This document shows, one piece after another, positions 14,843 through 23,143 of a DNA stretch of 64,000 nucleotides (the stretch's first letter is position 1; every line of letters begins with the position of its first letter). The stretch comes from Amycolatopsis camponoti (GTDB taxonomy: Bacteria; Actinomycetota; Actinomycetes; Mycobacteriales; Pseudonocardiaceae): the NCBI RefSeq assembly GCF_902497555.1, contig NZ_CABVGP010000002.1, forward strand, positions 3,298,501 through 3,362,500. Reading direction: 5' to 3'. Both the position numbers and the translations under genes were made by a program. The notes beneath the pieces were generated by a model, which made no database searches, was not told the origin of the DNA, and worked only from the letters and a program-made list of their open reading frames with translations.

Positions 14843-16026
14843 CCGGGGAAGTCCGGCAGCGTGAGCGCCGAGTGCTCGGGCCGGGGCGTGGGCGCCGGTG
14901 CCTTCGTGAGCTGCCGGAGCGCGGCGTTGCGCCGCTCGAGCGCTTCCGCCGTGGTCGGGAACAACGTGGCCTTGCCTTCCCCCACCAGGGCCTGGTTGCG
15001 TTCGACGAAGCCGCGCAACCGGCTCTCGTAGGCCGCGAACGCCGCCGCGTGGTCCGGGATGGTGGCCAGGGCGTGCCCGAGCACGTACGCGCCGACCAGG
15101 GCGAGGCTGGTGCCCTGGCCGGTCAGGAAGGACGGGGCGTGGGCGGCGTCGCCGACGAGCGCGACCCGGCCGTCCGTCCACCGCGGCAGGTGGATCTGGC
15201 TGACGACGTCGAAGAACAGGTCGTCGGCTTCGCGCATCGCCGCGACCATGCGCGGGATCTCCCAGCCCTCGCCCGCGAACGTCGCGGCGACGAGATCGCG
15301 TTGGGCCTCGGGGTCCCGGAACGCCTCGATCGGCGGGTCCGTCCTGGCGAAGACCAGGAAACCGTGGATGTCCTTGCTTTCGAGGACGGCGTAAAGCGCC
15401 GCGCCCTTACCCGGGGTGCTCCACGCGAGCCCCTCGCGGTAGAGGCCGAAGTCGTTGGGCATGGTGAAGCCGGCGAAGCTGTAGCCCAGGTAGTGGTGGA
15501 ACTGCTTTTCGTCGCCGAAGACCAGCCCGCGGGTGGCCGAGTGCAGGCCGTCGGCGCCGAACACCAGGTCGTAGGTGGCCTGGCGGCCGCTGCGGAAGGT
15601 GACGTCGACGCCGCCGGCGTGCTGCGCCAGGGTCTCGATGCTGTCCTCGAACCGGAAGTCGGCGTCGTCGCGCACCAGGTCGTACAGCGTGCTCGTCAGG
15701 TCGCCCCGGCGGACCTCGACGTCTTCGCCGTCGACGCCGCCGACGATCGCGTTGGGCTCCAGCGAAGCCACTTCGCTGCCGTCGGTGTCGAGAAAGGTCA
15801 GCCGGCGGGAAGCGATGTGCAGGTCCCGCAGGCGGGGGAGGATCCCCATCCGCCGGGCGGCGTCCAGGGCCGTGCCGCGGACGTCGATCGGGTAGCCGCC
15901 GTCCCGGATCGTGGCGGACTTCTCGACGACGGTGACCGCGAACCCGGCCTTCCGCAGCCAGAAGGCCAGCGCGGGACCGGCGATGCTCGCGCCCGAGATC
16001 AGGACGGATCGTGGTGTGGTGTTCAT
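14839..16026 (-). CDS. FAD-dependent aromatic-type monooxygenase
   Basis: A 395-aa class A flavoprotein monooxygenase (PHBH/TetX-like). The N-terminal dinucleotide-binding motif is ISGASIAGPALAFWL with VVEKS at strand 2, and the second FAD motif is ALVGDAAHAPSFLTGQGTSLALVGA, the GD-pattern of this class. It probably hydroxylates a small aromatic or drug-like molecule with NAD(P)H and O2. It is divergent from a MarR regulator, with two matching palindromes in the 107-bp spacer, so it is likely derepressed by its substrate. TetX-like inactivation of antibiotics is possible but unproven. Confidence 0.88.
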   Translation of the reverse strand: MNTTPRSVLISGASIAGPALAFWLRKAGFAVTVVEKSATIRDGGYPIDVRGTALDAARRMGILPRLRDLHIASRRLTFLDTDGSEVASLEPNAIVGGVDGEDVEVRRGDLTSTLYDLVRDDADFRFEDSIETLAQHAGGVDVTFRSGRQATYDLVFGADGLHSATRGLVFGDEKQFHHYLGYSFAGFTMPNDFGLYREGLAWSTPGKGAALYAVLESKDIHGFLVFARTDPPIEAFRDPEAQRDLVAATFAGEGWEIPRMVAAMREADDLFFDVVSQIHLPRWTDGRVALVGDAAHAPSFLTGQGTSLALVGAYVLGHALATIPDHAAAFAAYESRLRGFVERNQALVGEGKATLFPTTAEALERRNAALRQLTKAPAPTPRPEHSALTLPDFPG

Positions 16027-16038
16027 GGTGACCCCCGA

Positions 16039-16123
16039 TAGCTAAGTTAGGTATCTATGTCGCGGGTGCGACAATGCCGGAGAAGATCAGCGGTATGACG
16101 TAACTATATACCTAAGTTAGCTA
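16039..16123. promoter_or_regulatory. Two matching MarR-type operators between monooxygenase and marR
   Basis: TAGCTAAGTTAGGTA at 16039-16053 and its near-inverse TACCTAAGTTAGCTA at 16109-16123 are each near-palindromic (TASCTAA-G-TTAGSTA) and lie next to the start codons of the two divergent genes. Their AT-richness against a GC-rich background makes chance unlikely. Confidence 0.8.
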
Positions 16124-16133
16124 TCTAAGGGGT

Positions 16134-16619
16134 GTGATGGCCGCCACAGACGCCGGTGACGAGCTCCGTTCCGTGCTGCCGCGGCTCGTGCAGCTGGGCA
16201 ACCTGATGAACCGCAGTGGCCTGGGGGAGCGGGCGATGAAGCAGATCGGCGCCGACCTCGACCGGCCCGGGCTGTCGATCCTGCTGGCTCTGCACATGAC
16301 CGGTAAGGCGATGCGCGTCGGCGAGATCGCGGACCGGATGCAGGTCGCCGGGCCGCACGTCACGCGGCACCTGCACGTGCTCGAACGGCGCAAGCTGGTG
16401 AGCGGCCTGGCCGACCCCGACGACCGGCGCGCCCGCCTGGTCGAGCTGACCCCGGACGGCGCCGACCTGGCCGGCCGGTACGTCACGACCCTGCTCGGCT
16501 GGTTCGGCGACGCGCTGTCCGGGTGGGCTCCGGCGGACCGCCGGACTTTCTTCGACCTGCTGCTGCGGTTCACCGACGACCTGGCGGCTTTCCTTTCCGC
16601 GGAGACCGAAGAGGACTGA
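16134..16619 (+). CDS. MarR-family transcriptional regulator
   Basis: A 161-aa winged-helix regulator. The DNA-binding part runs from about residue 50 to 110: GLSILLALHMTG, MRVGEIADRMQVAGPHVTRHLHVLERRKLV (recognition helix), and the wing DPDDRRARLVELTPDG. It probably represses both itself and the divergent FAD monooxygenase through the palindromes at 16039-16123. The start is GTG 16134 or ATG 16137, which differ by one residue. Confidence 0.9.
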   Translation: MMAATDAGDELRSVLPRLVQLGNLMNRSGLGERAMKQIGADLDRPGLSILLALHMTGKAMRVGEIADRMQVAGPHVTRHLHVLERRKLVSGLADPDDRRARLVELTPDGADLAGRYVTTLLGWFGDALSGWAPADRRTFFDLLLRFTDDLAAFLSAETEED

Positions 16620-16797
16620 TCCCGCCCGGCTTCTTCGCTGTGGGCGAAACGCGGTAACGCATTCCGTGCAAGGACGTTTCCTGCCGTTTTCTGATATCCT
16701 TGCCGTGTTCGAACCATCGGTTCCGGTGAAATCCCTCTTTTCGACGCAGCTGCGCAGTTCTCTTGTCCGGTGCGCCAAGAAGTAAAGGGGAACGTCC

Positions 16798-17043
16798 ATG
16801 AACGACGCTGTTCTGGCCCAGACCGCCAACATCAATCCCGGCCTCGCCGCCATCGGCTACGGGCTCGGCGCGATCGGCCCGGGAATCGGTGTCGGCCTCA
16901 TTTTCGCGGCCGTCATCAATGGTACCGCCCGCCAGCCGGAAGCGCGAGGAAAATTGCAGACGATCGGCTATTCGACCTTCGTGCTGAGTGAAGTCCTCGC
17001 GTTGATCGGCATCGTCGTGTACTTCATCGCCTCCACGAAGTGA
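16798..17043 (+). CDS. Stand-alone ATP synthase F0 subunit c-like protein
   Basis: An 81-aa, two-helix membrane protein of the AtpE family. Helix 1 carries the packing motif [14 protein letters not shown] (residues 20-33), the polar loop has [10 protein letters not shown], and helix 2 has the ion-binding carboxylate Glu65 in [11 protein letters not shown]. All residues needed for a functional c-ring protomer are present, yet no other atp gene is nearby and it is bounded by a terminator-like hairpin. Codon choice is less GC-rich than in neighbours (AAT, ATT, AAA, TTG), and the 178-bp leader is also AT-richer, hinting at transfer or an unusual expression mode. Ribosome-binding site AAAGGGGA precedes the ATG. 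Confidence 0.9.
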   Translation: MNDAVLAQTANINPGLAAIGYGLGAIGPGIGVGLIFAAVINGTARQPEARGKLQTIGYSTFVLSEVLALIGIVVYFIASTK

Positions 17044-17050
17044 GGCCGCC

Positions 17051-17088
17051 CGCCGCATGCGCCCGGTCGCCGCCGGGCGCGTGCGGCG
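17051..17088 (+). terminator. 16-bp hairpin after the atpE-like gene
   Basis: Positions 17051-17066 pair with 17073-17088 (one G-T pair, 6-nt loop), 7 nt after the stop codon, making the c-subunit-like gene monocistronic. Confidence 0.7.
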
Positions 17089-17190
17089 AGCCGGGGTACG
17101 TGGGTTACGTTACAGAAGTTGCACGTAACTGAATCGAGGGCTAACGTCGATCGCACCGGGCACTCGAGCCCGAACCGGAAGGCGGGAGTC

Positions 17191-17829
17191 ATGACCGAAG
17201 TCATCGCGGGCGTGGAGGTCCCCGACACCCCTGCGGTCGCCGAGGCGACGCGGCACCTCCAGGCGACGGCCGGGCCGCTCGTCTACCACCACTCGCGCCG
17301 GGTCTACTTCTTCGGCCGGATCCACGCCGAGCGCCTGGGCGCGGACCCGGACCCCGAGCTGCTCTACCTGGCGGCCATGTTCCACGACACCGGCCTCGCG
17401 ACCCCGTTTTCCGAGGCGGAGCAACGGTTCGAGGTCGACGGGGCCGACCACGGGCGCCGGTTCCTGCTCGACCGCGGGTTCTCCGCGGCCGCCGCGGAGA
17501 CCGTCTGGACGGCGATCGCGCTGCACACCACGCCCGGCATCCCCGGCCGGATGGGCCCGGAGATCGCCACGACGCACTTCGGCGTGCTGACCGACATCGT
17601 CGGGTTCGGCCTCGGTGAGCTGGACGACGGCCGGGTGGCGGAGATCGTCGCCGCGCACCCGCGGGGCGACTTCAAGAACGAGTTCCTGGCCGCCTACTTC
17701 GAGGGGCAGAAGAACCGCCCGGACACCACCAACGGCACCGTGAACGCCGACGTCATCGAACACTTCCTCCCGGGCTACCGGCGCACGACGACCGTCGAGC
17801 GCGTCCTCGGCTCCGCCTGGCCGAGCTGA
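17191..17829 (+). CDS. HD-domain phosphohydrolase-like protein
   Basis: A 212-aa HD-superfamily protein. The metal-binding series is visible: His34 in VYHHSRRVYF, the His65-Asp66 doublet in AAMFHDTGLA, and a distal His in IALHTTPG. The closest familiar group is the cyanamide hydratase-like/HDIG set of small HD proteins, which act on small nitriles or nucleotides; the substrate is unknown here. ATG 17191 has GGGAG upstream. It is followed after 12 bp by an oxidoreductase gene, so the two are likely co-transcribed. An inverted GTTACG/CGTAAC pair at 17104-17129 may be its operator. Confidence 0.75.
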   Translation: MTEVIAGVEVPDTPAVAEATRHLQATAGPLVYHHSRRVYFFGRIHAERLGADPDPELLYLAAMFHDTGLATPFSEAEQRFEVDGADHGRRFLLDRGFSAAAAETVWTAIALHTTPGIPGRMGPEIATTHFGVLTDIVGFGLGELDDGRVAEIVAAHPRGDFKNEFLAAYFEGQKNRPDTTNGTVNADVIEHFLPGYRRTTTVERVLGSAWPS

Positions 17830-17841
17830 AGCGGAGAAACC

Positions 17842-18753
17842 ATGAAAGCCATCACCGTCACCGACCGCGACGCGGGCGTCGCCGGGTTCACCCTGACCGA
17901 CCTGCCCCACCCGCACGCCGCCGAGAACGACGTCATCGTGCGGGTCCACGCGGCCGGGTTCACCCCCGGCGAGCTCACCTGGCCCGCCACGTGGACCGAC
18001 CGCGCCGGTCGCGACCGCACGCCCAGCGTGCCCGGGCACGAGCTGTCCGGCGTCGTCACCGAGCTGGGTTACGGCACCACCGGGTTGACCGTCGGCCAGC
18101 GGGTCTTCGGCCTCGCGGACTGGACGCGCGACGGCACCCTGGCCGAATACACCGCCGTCGAGGCGCGCAACCTCGCGCCGCTGGCGGCGGACATCGAGCA
18201 CACCGTGGCCGCGGCGCTGCCGATCTCCGGGCTGACCGCGTGGCAAGGGCTGTTCGACCACGGCGGGCTCACCACCGGCCAGACCGTGCTGATCCACGGC
18301 GCCGCCGGCGGGGTGGGATCGATCGCCGTCCAGCTCGCCTTGGAGGCGGGCGCCCGGGTGATCGCGACCGGCCGCGAGGCCGACCGCGACCTGGCGCTCG
18401 GCCTCGGCGCCCACGCTTTCCAGGAGCCGGAAGCCGACCTGGAGGAGCAGGCCGACGTGGTCCTCGACGTGATCGGCGGCGAGGTGCTGGCGAAGTCGGC
18501 GGCACTGGTACGCCCCGGCGGCACGCTGGTGACGATCGCCGAGCCTCCGACGGCCCGGCCGCAGGACGGGCGCGCGGTGTTCTTCGTGGTCGAACCCGAC
18601 CGCGCGCGGCTCGCGGACTTGGCCCAGCGGGTGCGTGACGGGCGGTTGAAGCCCTTGGTCGGAGAGGTGCGCCCGCTGGCGGAGGCGGCCGACGCCTTCG
18701 CCCGGCGGCGTCGCGTGCCGGGTAAGACGATCATCCAGCCGACAGCGGACTGA
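17842..18753 (+). CDS. Quinone oxidoreductase-like MDR enzyme (NADPH-dependent)
   Basis: A 303-aa zinc-free medium-chain dehydrogenase/reductase. It has an N-terminal GroES-like domain (VRVHAAGFTPGELTWP, then PGHELSGVV), and a Rossmann domain with the QOR fingerprint HGAAGGVGSIAVQLALEAGA. Zinc-ligand residues of the alcohol dehydrogenase branch are absent. The C-terminal AFARRRRVPGKTIIQP is typical of the family. It probably reduces quinones or enones with NADPH. It is likely in an operon with the upstream HD protein and is followed at once by a two-part hairpin terminator. Confidence 0.88.
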   Translation: MKAITVTDRDAGVAGFTLTDLPHPHAAENDVIVRVHAAGFTPGELTWPATWTDRAGRDRTPSVPGHELSGVVTELGYGTTGLTVGQRVFGLADWTRDGTLAEYTAVEARNLAPLAADIEHTVAAALPISGLTAWQGLFDHGGLTTGQTVLIHGAAGGVGSIAVQLALEAGARVIATGREADRDLALGLGAHAFQEPEADLEEQADVVLDVIGGEVLAKSAALVRPGGTLVTIAEPPTARPQDGRAVFFVVEPDRARLADLAQRVRDGRLKPLVGEVRPLAEAADAFARRRRVPGKTIIQPTAD

Positions 18754-18793
18754 GGAGCCGCGCCACGAGCACCCCTGCTCGCGACGCGGCTCC
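18754..18793. terminator. Bidirectional two-part hairpin between convergent genes
   Basis: GGAGCCGCG (18754-18762) pairs with 18785-18793, with an inner CGAGCA/TGCTCG stem (18766-18771, 18776-18781) and a CCCC loop. It lies directly between the stop codons of two convergent genes, so it can serve both. Confidence 0.75.
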
Positions 18794-18801
18794 GGGGAAG
18801 G

Positions 18802-20241
18802 TCAGCGGTTCTCGGCGGCGCAATACCTGTCGTGCGCCGGACGCGAGCCGCTGACCAAGAACTCCGTCACCGTCGTGTTCCCGCACCCGTTCGGCCCGAA
18901 CAGGTACGCGCCGTGGCCGCCCTGGTCGATCGTCACCATGCGGGCGCGGTCGCCGAAGGCCGCGCGCAGCTTGCGGGCGCCCGCCAGGGGTGTTCCCGGG
19001 TCACGCTCGTTCTGCACCATCAGCACGTTCGCCGGCCCGCGGTCGGTGATCCGCACCTTCGGCTCCACCGGCGCCGACGGCCAGAACGCGCACGCCGCGA
19101 TGTTCGCCGTCGCCGCGCCGAGCAGCGGGTAGCGGATCCGGTCGATCGCCACGTCCACCTGGTAGCCCGCCACCGACCTCGGCCAGGACGAATCCCCGCA
19201 CAGCACGGCGAACCGGGCCGCGAAGAGGTTCTCGGCCGAATCGTCCGGCGTCAGGCCCGGCGTCTTCGGGGCCCGGCCCTGGTCGAGGGCCTGCCAGTTC
19301 TCGGCCAGCGGCTTCAGGTTCGTGCTGTACAGCCCCTCGAACGTCAAGCCGCGGAACAGCGATCCGGTGATGCCCTCGACCGGCTTCCGGTCCAGCCGCG
19401 CCGCCAGCTCGTGGAACTTCGCGGTCACCCGCGCCGGCGTGGTGCCGAGGCCGTACTCCGGGTGGGCCGCGGCGAACTTCGCGAAGTCCGGGAAGCGGTC
19501 CTCCATGCCGCGGCCGAAGTTGCGCATCGCGTCGATGTCGTAGCCGCCCGGCCCGAGGTTGCTGTCGAGCACGAACCGGTCGCTGCGCTCGGGGAACATG
19601 CTCGTGTACACCGCGCCCAGGTACGTGCCGTAGGACGCACCCAGATAGGACACTGTGGACTCACCGAGGGCCGCGCGGATGCGGTCCATGTCCCGCGCGG
19701 TGTTCGCCGTCGTGACGTACGGCAGCATCGGCCCGGTCCCGGCGTCGGCGCACTGCTTCGCTTCCGCCTTCGCGACCGCCGCCTGCTTGACGACGTCCGC
19801 CGGGCCGTTCGCGTACGGCAGGTTCCCGATCATCATCTGCTCGAGGGTCAGATCGCAGGTCACCGGCGTGCTGTGCCCGACGCCGCGCGGGTCGAAGCCG
19901 ATGATGTCGTACTCGTCGAGCACGCTTTGCGGCAGCTTCACGAGCTTCAGCAGCTGCGGGTAGTCCAGCCCTTCGCCGCCGGGGCCGCCCGGGTTGGTCA
20001 GCAGCACGCCCCGCCGCTTCTCCGGGTTCTTGCTGGGCAGCCGCGACACCGCGACGTCGATCGTGCGGCCGTCCGGGTTCCGGTAGTCCAGCGGCACCTT
20101 CATCGTCGTGCACTGCAAGTCCGGTGTCGGGAAGGCACCGGCCGGGCACGGGCCCCAGTCGAGCGGCGCCGCGGACGCCGCCGGCGCCACGACGGTCGTG
20201 CCGAACACGGCCAAGGCCGCGGCGAGCAAGGTCTTGCGCAT
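18802..20241 (-). CDS. Secreted alpha/beta-hydrolase with TAP-like C-terminal domain (tripeptidyl aminopeptidase type)
   Basis: A 479-aa exported hydrolase with a Sec signal peptide (about 1-25, ending ASAAP). It shows the SlpD/SlpE-type TAP pattern: TMKVPLDYRNPDG near the N-terminus, oxyanion region TNPGGPGGEGLDY, IGFDPRGVGHSTP, the nucleophile elbow GASYGTYLG, and the TAP-like C-terminal domain with QNERDPGTPLAGARKL (acid) and DQGGHGAYLFG (His). Streptomyces relatives remove tripeptides from secreted proteins. The gene is separate from the ABC genes downstream on its upstream side by 32 bp and may share their transcript. Confidence 0.9.
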   Translation of the reverse strand: MRKTLLAAALAVFGTTVVAPAASAAPLDWGPCPAGAFPTPDLQCTTMKVPLDYRNPDGRTIDVAVSRLPSKNPEKRRGVLLTNPGGPGGEGLDYPQLLKLVKLPQSVLDEYDIIGFDPRGVGHSTPVTCDLTLEQMMIGNLPYANGPADVVKQAAVAKAEAKQCADAGTGPMLPYVTTANTARDMDRIRAALGESTVSYLGASYGTYLGAVYTSMFPERSDRFVLDSNLGPGGYDIDAMRNFGRGMEDRFPDFAKFAAAHPEYGLGTTPARVTAKFHELAARLDRKPVEGITGSLFRGLTFEGLYSTNLKPLAENWQALDQGRAPKTPGLTPDDSAENLFAARFAVLCGDSSWPRSVAGYQVDVAIDRIRYPLLGAATANIAACAFWPSAPVEPKVRITDRGPANVLMVQNERDPGTPLAGARKLRAAFGDRARMVTIDQGGHGAYLFGPNGCGNTTVTEFLVSGSRPAHDRYCAAENR

Positions 20242-20273
20242 CGGAATTCCCCTCTTGTCGTTCCGGCCGCCGG

Positions 20274-20993
20274 TCAGCGGCGCGGTTCCCAGCGGAAGAG
20301 CCGCGCGGCCAGCGCGACGGCGACGACGACCCAGGCCAGGGTGGGTCCGAACAGGACGAGCGAGTCGGCGAGCGGGACGCCGCCGTTCCAGGCGTTCAGC
20401 ACCAGCTCGGTCGCCGACCCGCCGGGCAGCAGGCGCTTGAGCAGCGTGAGGTCCCCGGTGCCGGTGACCCCGACCCAGCCGGACACGGCGATGACGCCGA
20501 GGCTGACCGGCAGCGTGGTGACCTGCGCGTGTTCGGGCGAGTTCGTCAGGCCGGCCGTGGCCAGGCCGAGCGCGAGCATCATGGCCACGACGGACACCAC
20601 GGCCACGACCAGCAGCACCGGGTCCGCCGGCGACCCGGCGACCACCGCGAGCGCGCCCAGGATGACGGCGATCTGCAGCACCGAGAGCACGGTGATCGGC
20701 AGCAGCAGCCCGCCGAGGATGCCGGCGTCGCCCGCCGCGGTGGAGCGCAGGCGCTTGAGGAACAGGTTCTGGCGGCGGGACGCCAGGGTGGTCACCGTCG
20801 TGGTGTAGAGCCCGATGCCGGCCACGAAGAACAGCGCCAGCGTGGCGATGTAGCCGAGGCTGCCGATTTCGGTGAAGAGGTCGTGCTTGGCGATGAAGAA
20901 CGCGCTGAGCGCGGCCGGCAGCACCAGGGCGGTGACCAGGACGAGGCGGTTGCGGAAGATCTGGATCAGCTCGCCACGAGCGATCGTGAGCAT
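20274..20993 (-). CDS. ABC-2-type exporter permease
   Basis: A 239-aa membrane protein with six predicted segments, starting ARGELIQIFRNRLVLVT, as in ABC-2/YadH-like permeases, followed by extended hydrophobic stretches (YIATLALFFVAGIGL, VLLVVAVVSVVAMML). It lies 12 bp after the ATPase gene on the same strand, so the two form one exporter. Facing a DesK/DesR-type kinase-regulator pair, it resembles bacterial antibiotic-resistance exporters such as the LnrJK-LnrLMN and YvfRSTU modules. Confidence 0.88.
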   Translation of the reverse strand: MLTIARGELIQIFRNRLVLVTALVLPAALSAFFIAKHDLFTEIGSLGYIATLALFFVAGIGLYTTTVTTLASRRQNLFLKRLRSTAAGDAGILGGLLLPITVLSVLQIAVILGALAVVAGSPADPVLLVVAVVSVVAMMLALGLATAGLTNSPEHAQVTTLPVSLGVIAVSGWVGVTGTGDLTLLKRLLPGGSATELVLNAWNGGVPLADSLVLFGPTLAWVVVAVALAARLFRWEPRR

Positions 20994-21005
20994 GGGATTC
21001 CCTTC

Positions 21006-21890
21006 TCAGGAGTGTTCGATGGCGCGGAAGACGTCGTCGAGCCGGGTCGGCCCGGCCTGGAGGTCGCGCAGCTCCACGGCGTTGTCCTGCGCCCAGCCGA
21101 GCAGCGTGTGCAGGTCCTTCTGCAGGCCGAAGGTCTCGACGAGGAACTTGCCGTCCGCGCCGCGCTTGGCGAGCAGCGGCGGCGACGGCGCGTGCGGCGG
21201 GAGTCCGAAGTGGATGGTGGCGGGCAGGGTCCGCGTCAGCTCGGCGACGGTGCCCTCGCGGTGGAAGGCGCCCTGGTGCATGAGCCCGATGCGGTCGGCG
21301 CGCTGCTGGGCTTCTTCGAGGTAGTGGGTGGTCAGGACCACGGTCGAGCCGTCTTCGCGCAGCCGGTCCACCGCGTCCCAGAGCGCGTCGCGGGACTGGA
21401 TGTCGAGGCCGGTGGTGGGCTCGTCCAGGAAGACCAGCTCGGGGGTGCCGTACACGGCGGTGGCGAAGTCCAGCCGCCGCTTCTCGCCGCCGGAAAGCTG
21501 GCCGACCTTCGTCGTGGCCTTGCGGGTGAGGTCGACGACGCCGAGCACGCGGCCGACGTCGTCGGTGCGTTCGGTGAGCCCCCCGATCAGCCGGACGGTC
21601 TCCCGCACGGTCAGGTCGGGGGAGAACCCGCTCTCCTGCAACATGATTCCCATCCGCGGCCGCACCGCGGCGCGGTCGCGGGGGTCCTTCCCGAACACGC
21701 GCACGGCGCCCGAGGACGGCGCGCGGTGACCTTCGATCGTTTCGAGGGTCGAGGTCTTCCCGGCGCCGTTGGTGCCGAGCAGCGCGTAGAGCTCTCCGCG
21801 TTCCACCTGGAACGAAAGGTCTTTGACGGCGGCGAACCCGCCGTAGGTGAGGTTCATGCGATCGACGTCGATGACGGGTGTCGTGGACAT
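21006..21890 (-). CDS. ABC exporter ATP-binding protein
   Basis: A 294-aa ABC-2 ATPase: Walker A LLGTNGAGKTS, Q-loop GIMLQESG, signature LSGGEKRRLD, Walker B LVFLDEPTTG, switch His in TTHYLEEAQ. A C-terminal extension of about 75 residues follows the ATPase core, common in drug-exporting members. It powers the adjacent permease. Its start codon is 107 bp from that of the divergent kinase gene, which suggests that the two-component system controls the exporter. Confidence 0.92.
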   Translation of the reverse strand: MSTTPVIDVDRMNLTYGGFAAVKDLSFQVERGELYALLGTNGAGKTSTLETIEGHRAPSSGAVRVFGKDPRDRAAVRPRMGIMLQESGFSPDLTVRETVRLIGGLTERTDDVGRVLGVVDLTRKATTKVGQLSGGEKRRLDFATAVYGTPELVFLDEPTTGLDIQSRDALWDAVDRLREDGSTVVLTTHYLEEAQQRADRIGLMHQGAFHREGTVAELTRTLPATIHFGLPPHAPSPPLLAKRGADGKFLVETFGLQKDLHTLLGWAQDNAVELRDLQAGPTRLDDVFRAIEHS

Positions 21891-21997
21891 GCTCCGATTC
21901 CAGCGGACCGCGCCGCCGCCGGGCAGTGTGCTGACGTCACCCCGATGTATGACGCAGTGTCACTGGTGCGGCCCGCCCGGCCCGATACGCTCGGATC

Positions 21998-23143
21998 ATG
22001 GAGGTGCCGACGATCGCGCGCAGGAGCTCCTGGACCGGCGGGGCGGTCCAGGAACGGCTGCGCCGGATCAACCTGATCACCACGATCCCGCCGCTCGCGT
22101 TCGTCGGCGTGCTGCTGCTGGTGTTCACCGCCCGGACCTGGTGGCACGTCGTCATCCAGCTCGTGGGGCTGGTCGCGGCGCTGGCGACCGCCGAGCGCTG
22201 GACCGCGGGCGACTACCTGCGCGTCGCGCGGCCCAGCCTGGTCGTCACGGCCGTGGTCTGGCTGGCCGGGGCGCTGACCGACGACAGCGCCGCGTTCTAC
22301 GGGCTGTCGCTGGTGGGGTCGTTCCTCATCCCGCCGCTGCGCCGCCACCGGGTCGCGGCCCTCTTCGGGCTCGGCGCGCTGGTCGCCGTCCTGGGTGCGG
22401 CGAACCTGCTGGTGCACGACGACCGCGTCGGGCCGCGGCTGGTGCAGTACGTCGCCGTGCCCGCGGTCGCCATGCTGATCTCGACCGCGTTCATGTTCGC
22501 CAGCCAGCGGTTCTTCGACCTGATCGCGGAGCTCGAGCAGTCACGCGAGCGGGAGGCGGAGCTGGCCGTGATCCGGGAGCGCGTGCGCTTCGCCGGCGAC
22601 CTGCACGACATCCAGGGCCACACGCTGCACGTGGTGAAGCTGAAGGTCGCGCTCGCCGAGAAACTGCTGGACAGCGACGTCGACCGGGCGCGCGAGGAGC
22701 TGGTGGAGGTGCGCAGCCTGGTCGGCGACACCATCGTGCAGACCAAGGAGCTGGCCTACGCCCAGCGCCGGCTCAACCTCTCCGCCGAGCTGGAGAACGC
22801 GAAGAACCTCTTCGAGGCGGCGGGCATCCACGTGCGCGTCGAGCGCGAGTCCGAAGTGGACGATCGCGTCGGAGAGCTGCTCGGCCAGGTCCTGCGCGAG
22901 ACGACGACCAACATCCTGCGTCACGCGCAGGCGCGGCAGGTGCGGATCACCCTTTCCCGGTGCGGGATCGCGATCGTCAACGACGGCACGAACGAGGACG
23001 GGCCGCCCGAGCTCAGCGGGCTCTCGGCGTTGCGGCACCGCCTGGGGGAGAGCGGCGGCGAGCTGGAAGTGTCGCGGACGGACGGCCGCTTCCTGACGGC
23101 GGCGACGTTCCCGGCGATGAAGACCCGGGAGGACGGCCGATGA
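21998..23143 (+). CDS. DesK-type sensor histidine kinase
   Basis: A 381-aa kinase with about five N-terminal membrane segments (residues 25-170), a short coiled linker, a HisKA_3 dimerisation domain with phosphoacceptor His in RFAGDLHDIQGHTLH, and a compact ATPase domain (ETTTNILRHAQA N-box, IVNDGTNEDG). The sensor part is intramembrane, suggesting perception of membrane stress or a lipophilic drug. A TACGCT box ends 6 nt before the ATG, so the transcript is probably leaderless. The ATGA overlap with the next gene pairs it with the response regulator. Confidence 0.92.
   Translation: MEVPTIARRSSWTGGAVQERLRRINLITTIPPLAFVGVLLLVFTARTWWHVVIQLVGLVAALATAERWTAGDYLRVARPSLVVTAVVWLAGALTDDSAAFYGLSLVGSFLIPPLRRHRVAALFGLGALVAVLGAANLLVHDDRVGPRLVQYVAVPAVAMLISTAFMFASQRFFDLIAELEQSREREAELAVIRERVRFAGDLHDIQGHTLHVVKLKVALAEKLLDSDVDRAREELVEVRSLVGDTIVQTKELAYAQRRLNLSAELENAKNLFEAAGIHVRVERESEVDDRVGELLGQVLRETTTNILRHAQARQVRITLSRCGIAIVNDGTNEDGPPELSGLSALRHRLGESGGELEVSRTDGRFLTAATFPAMKTREDGR

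Noticed and set aside
16707..16715. GTTCGAACC, a tRNA T-arm-like word before the atpE-like gene
   Set aside because: No acceptor, D-arm or anticodon stem can be drawn around it; no tRNA gene was found in the window.
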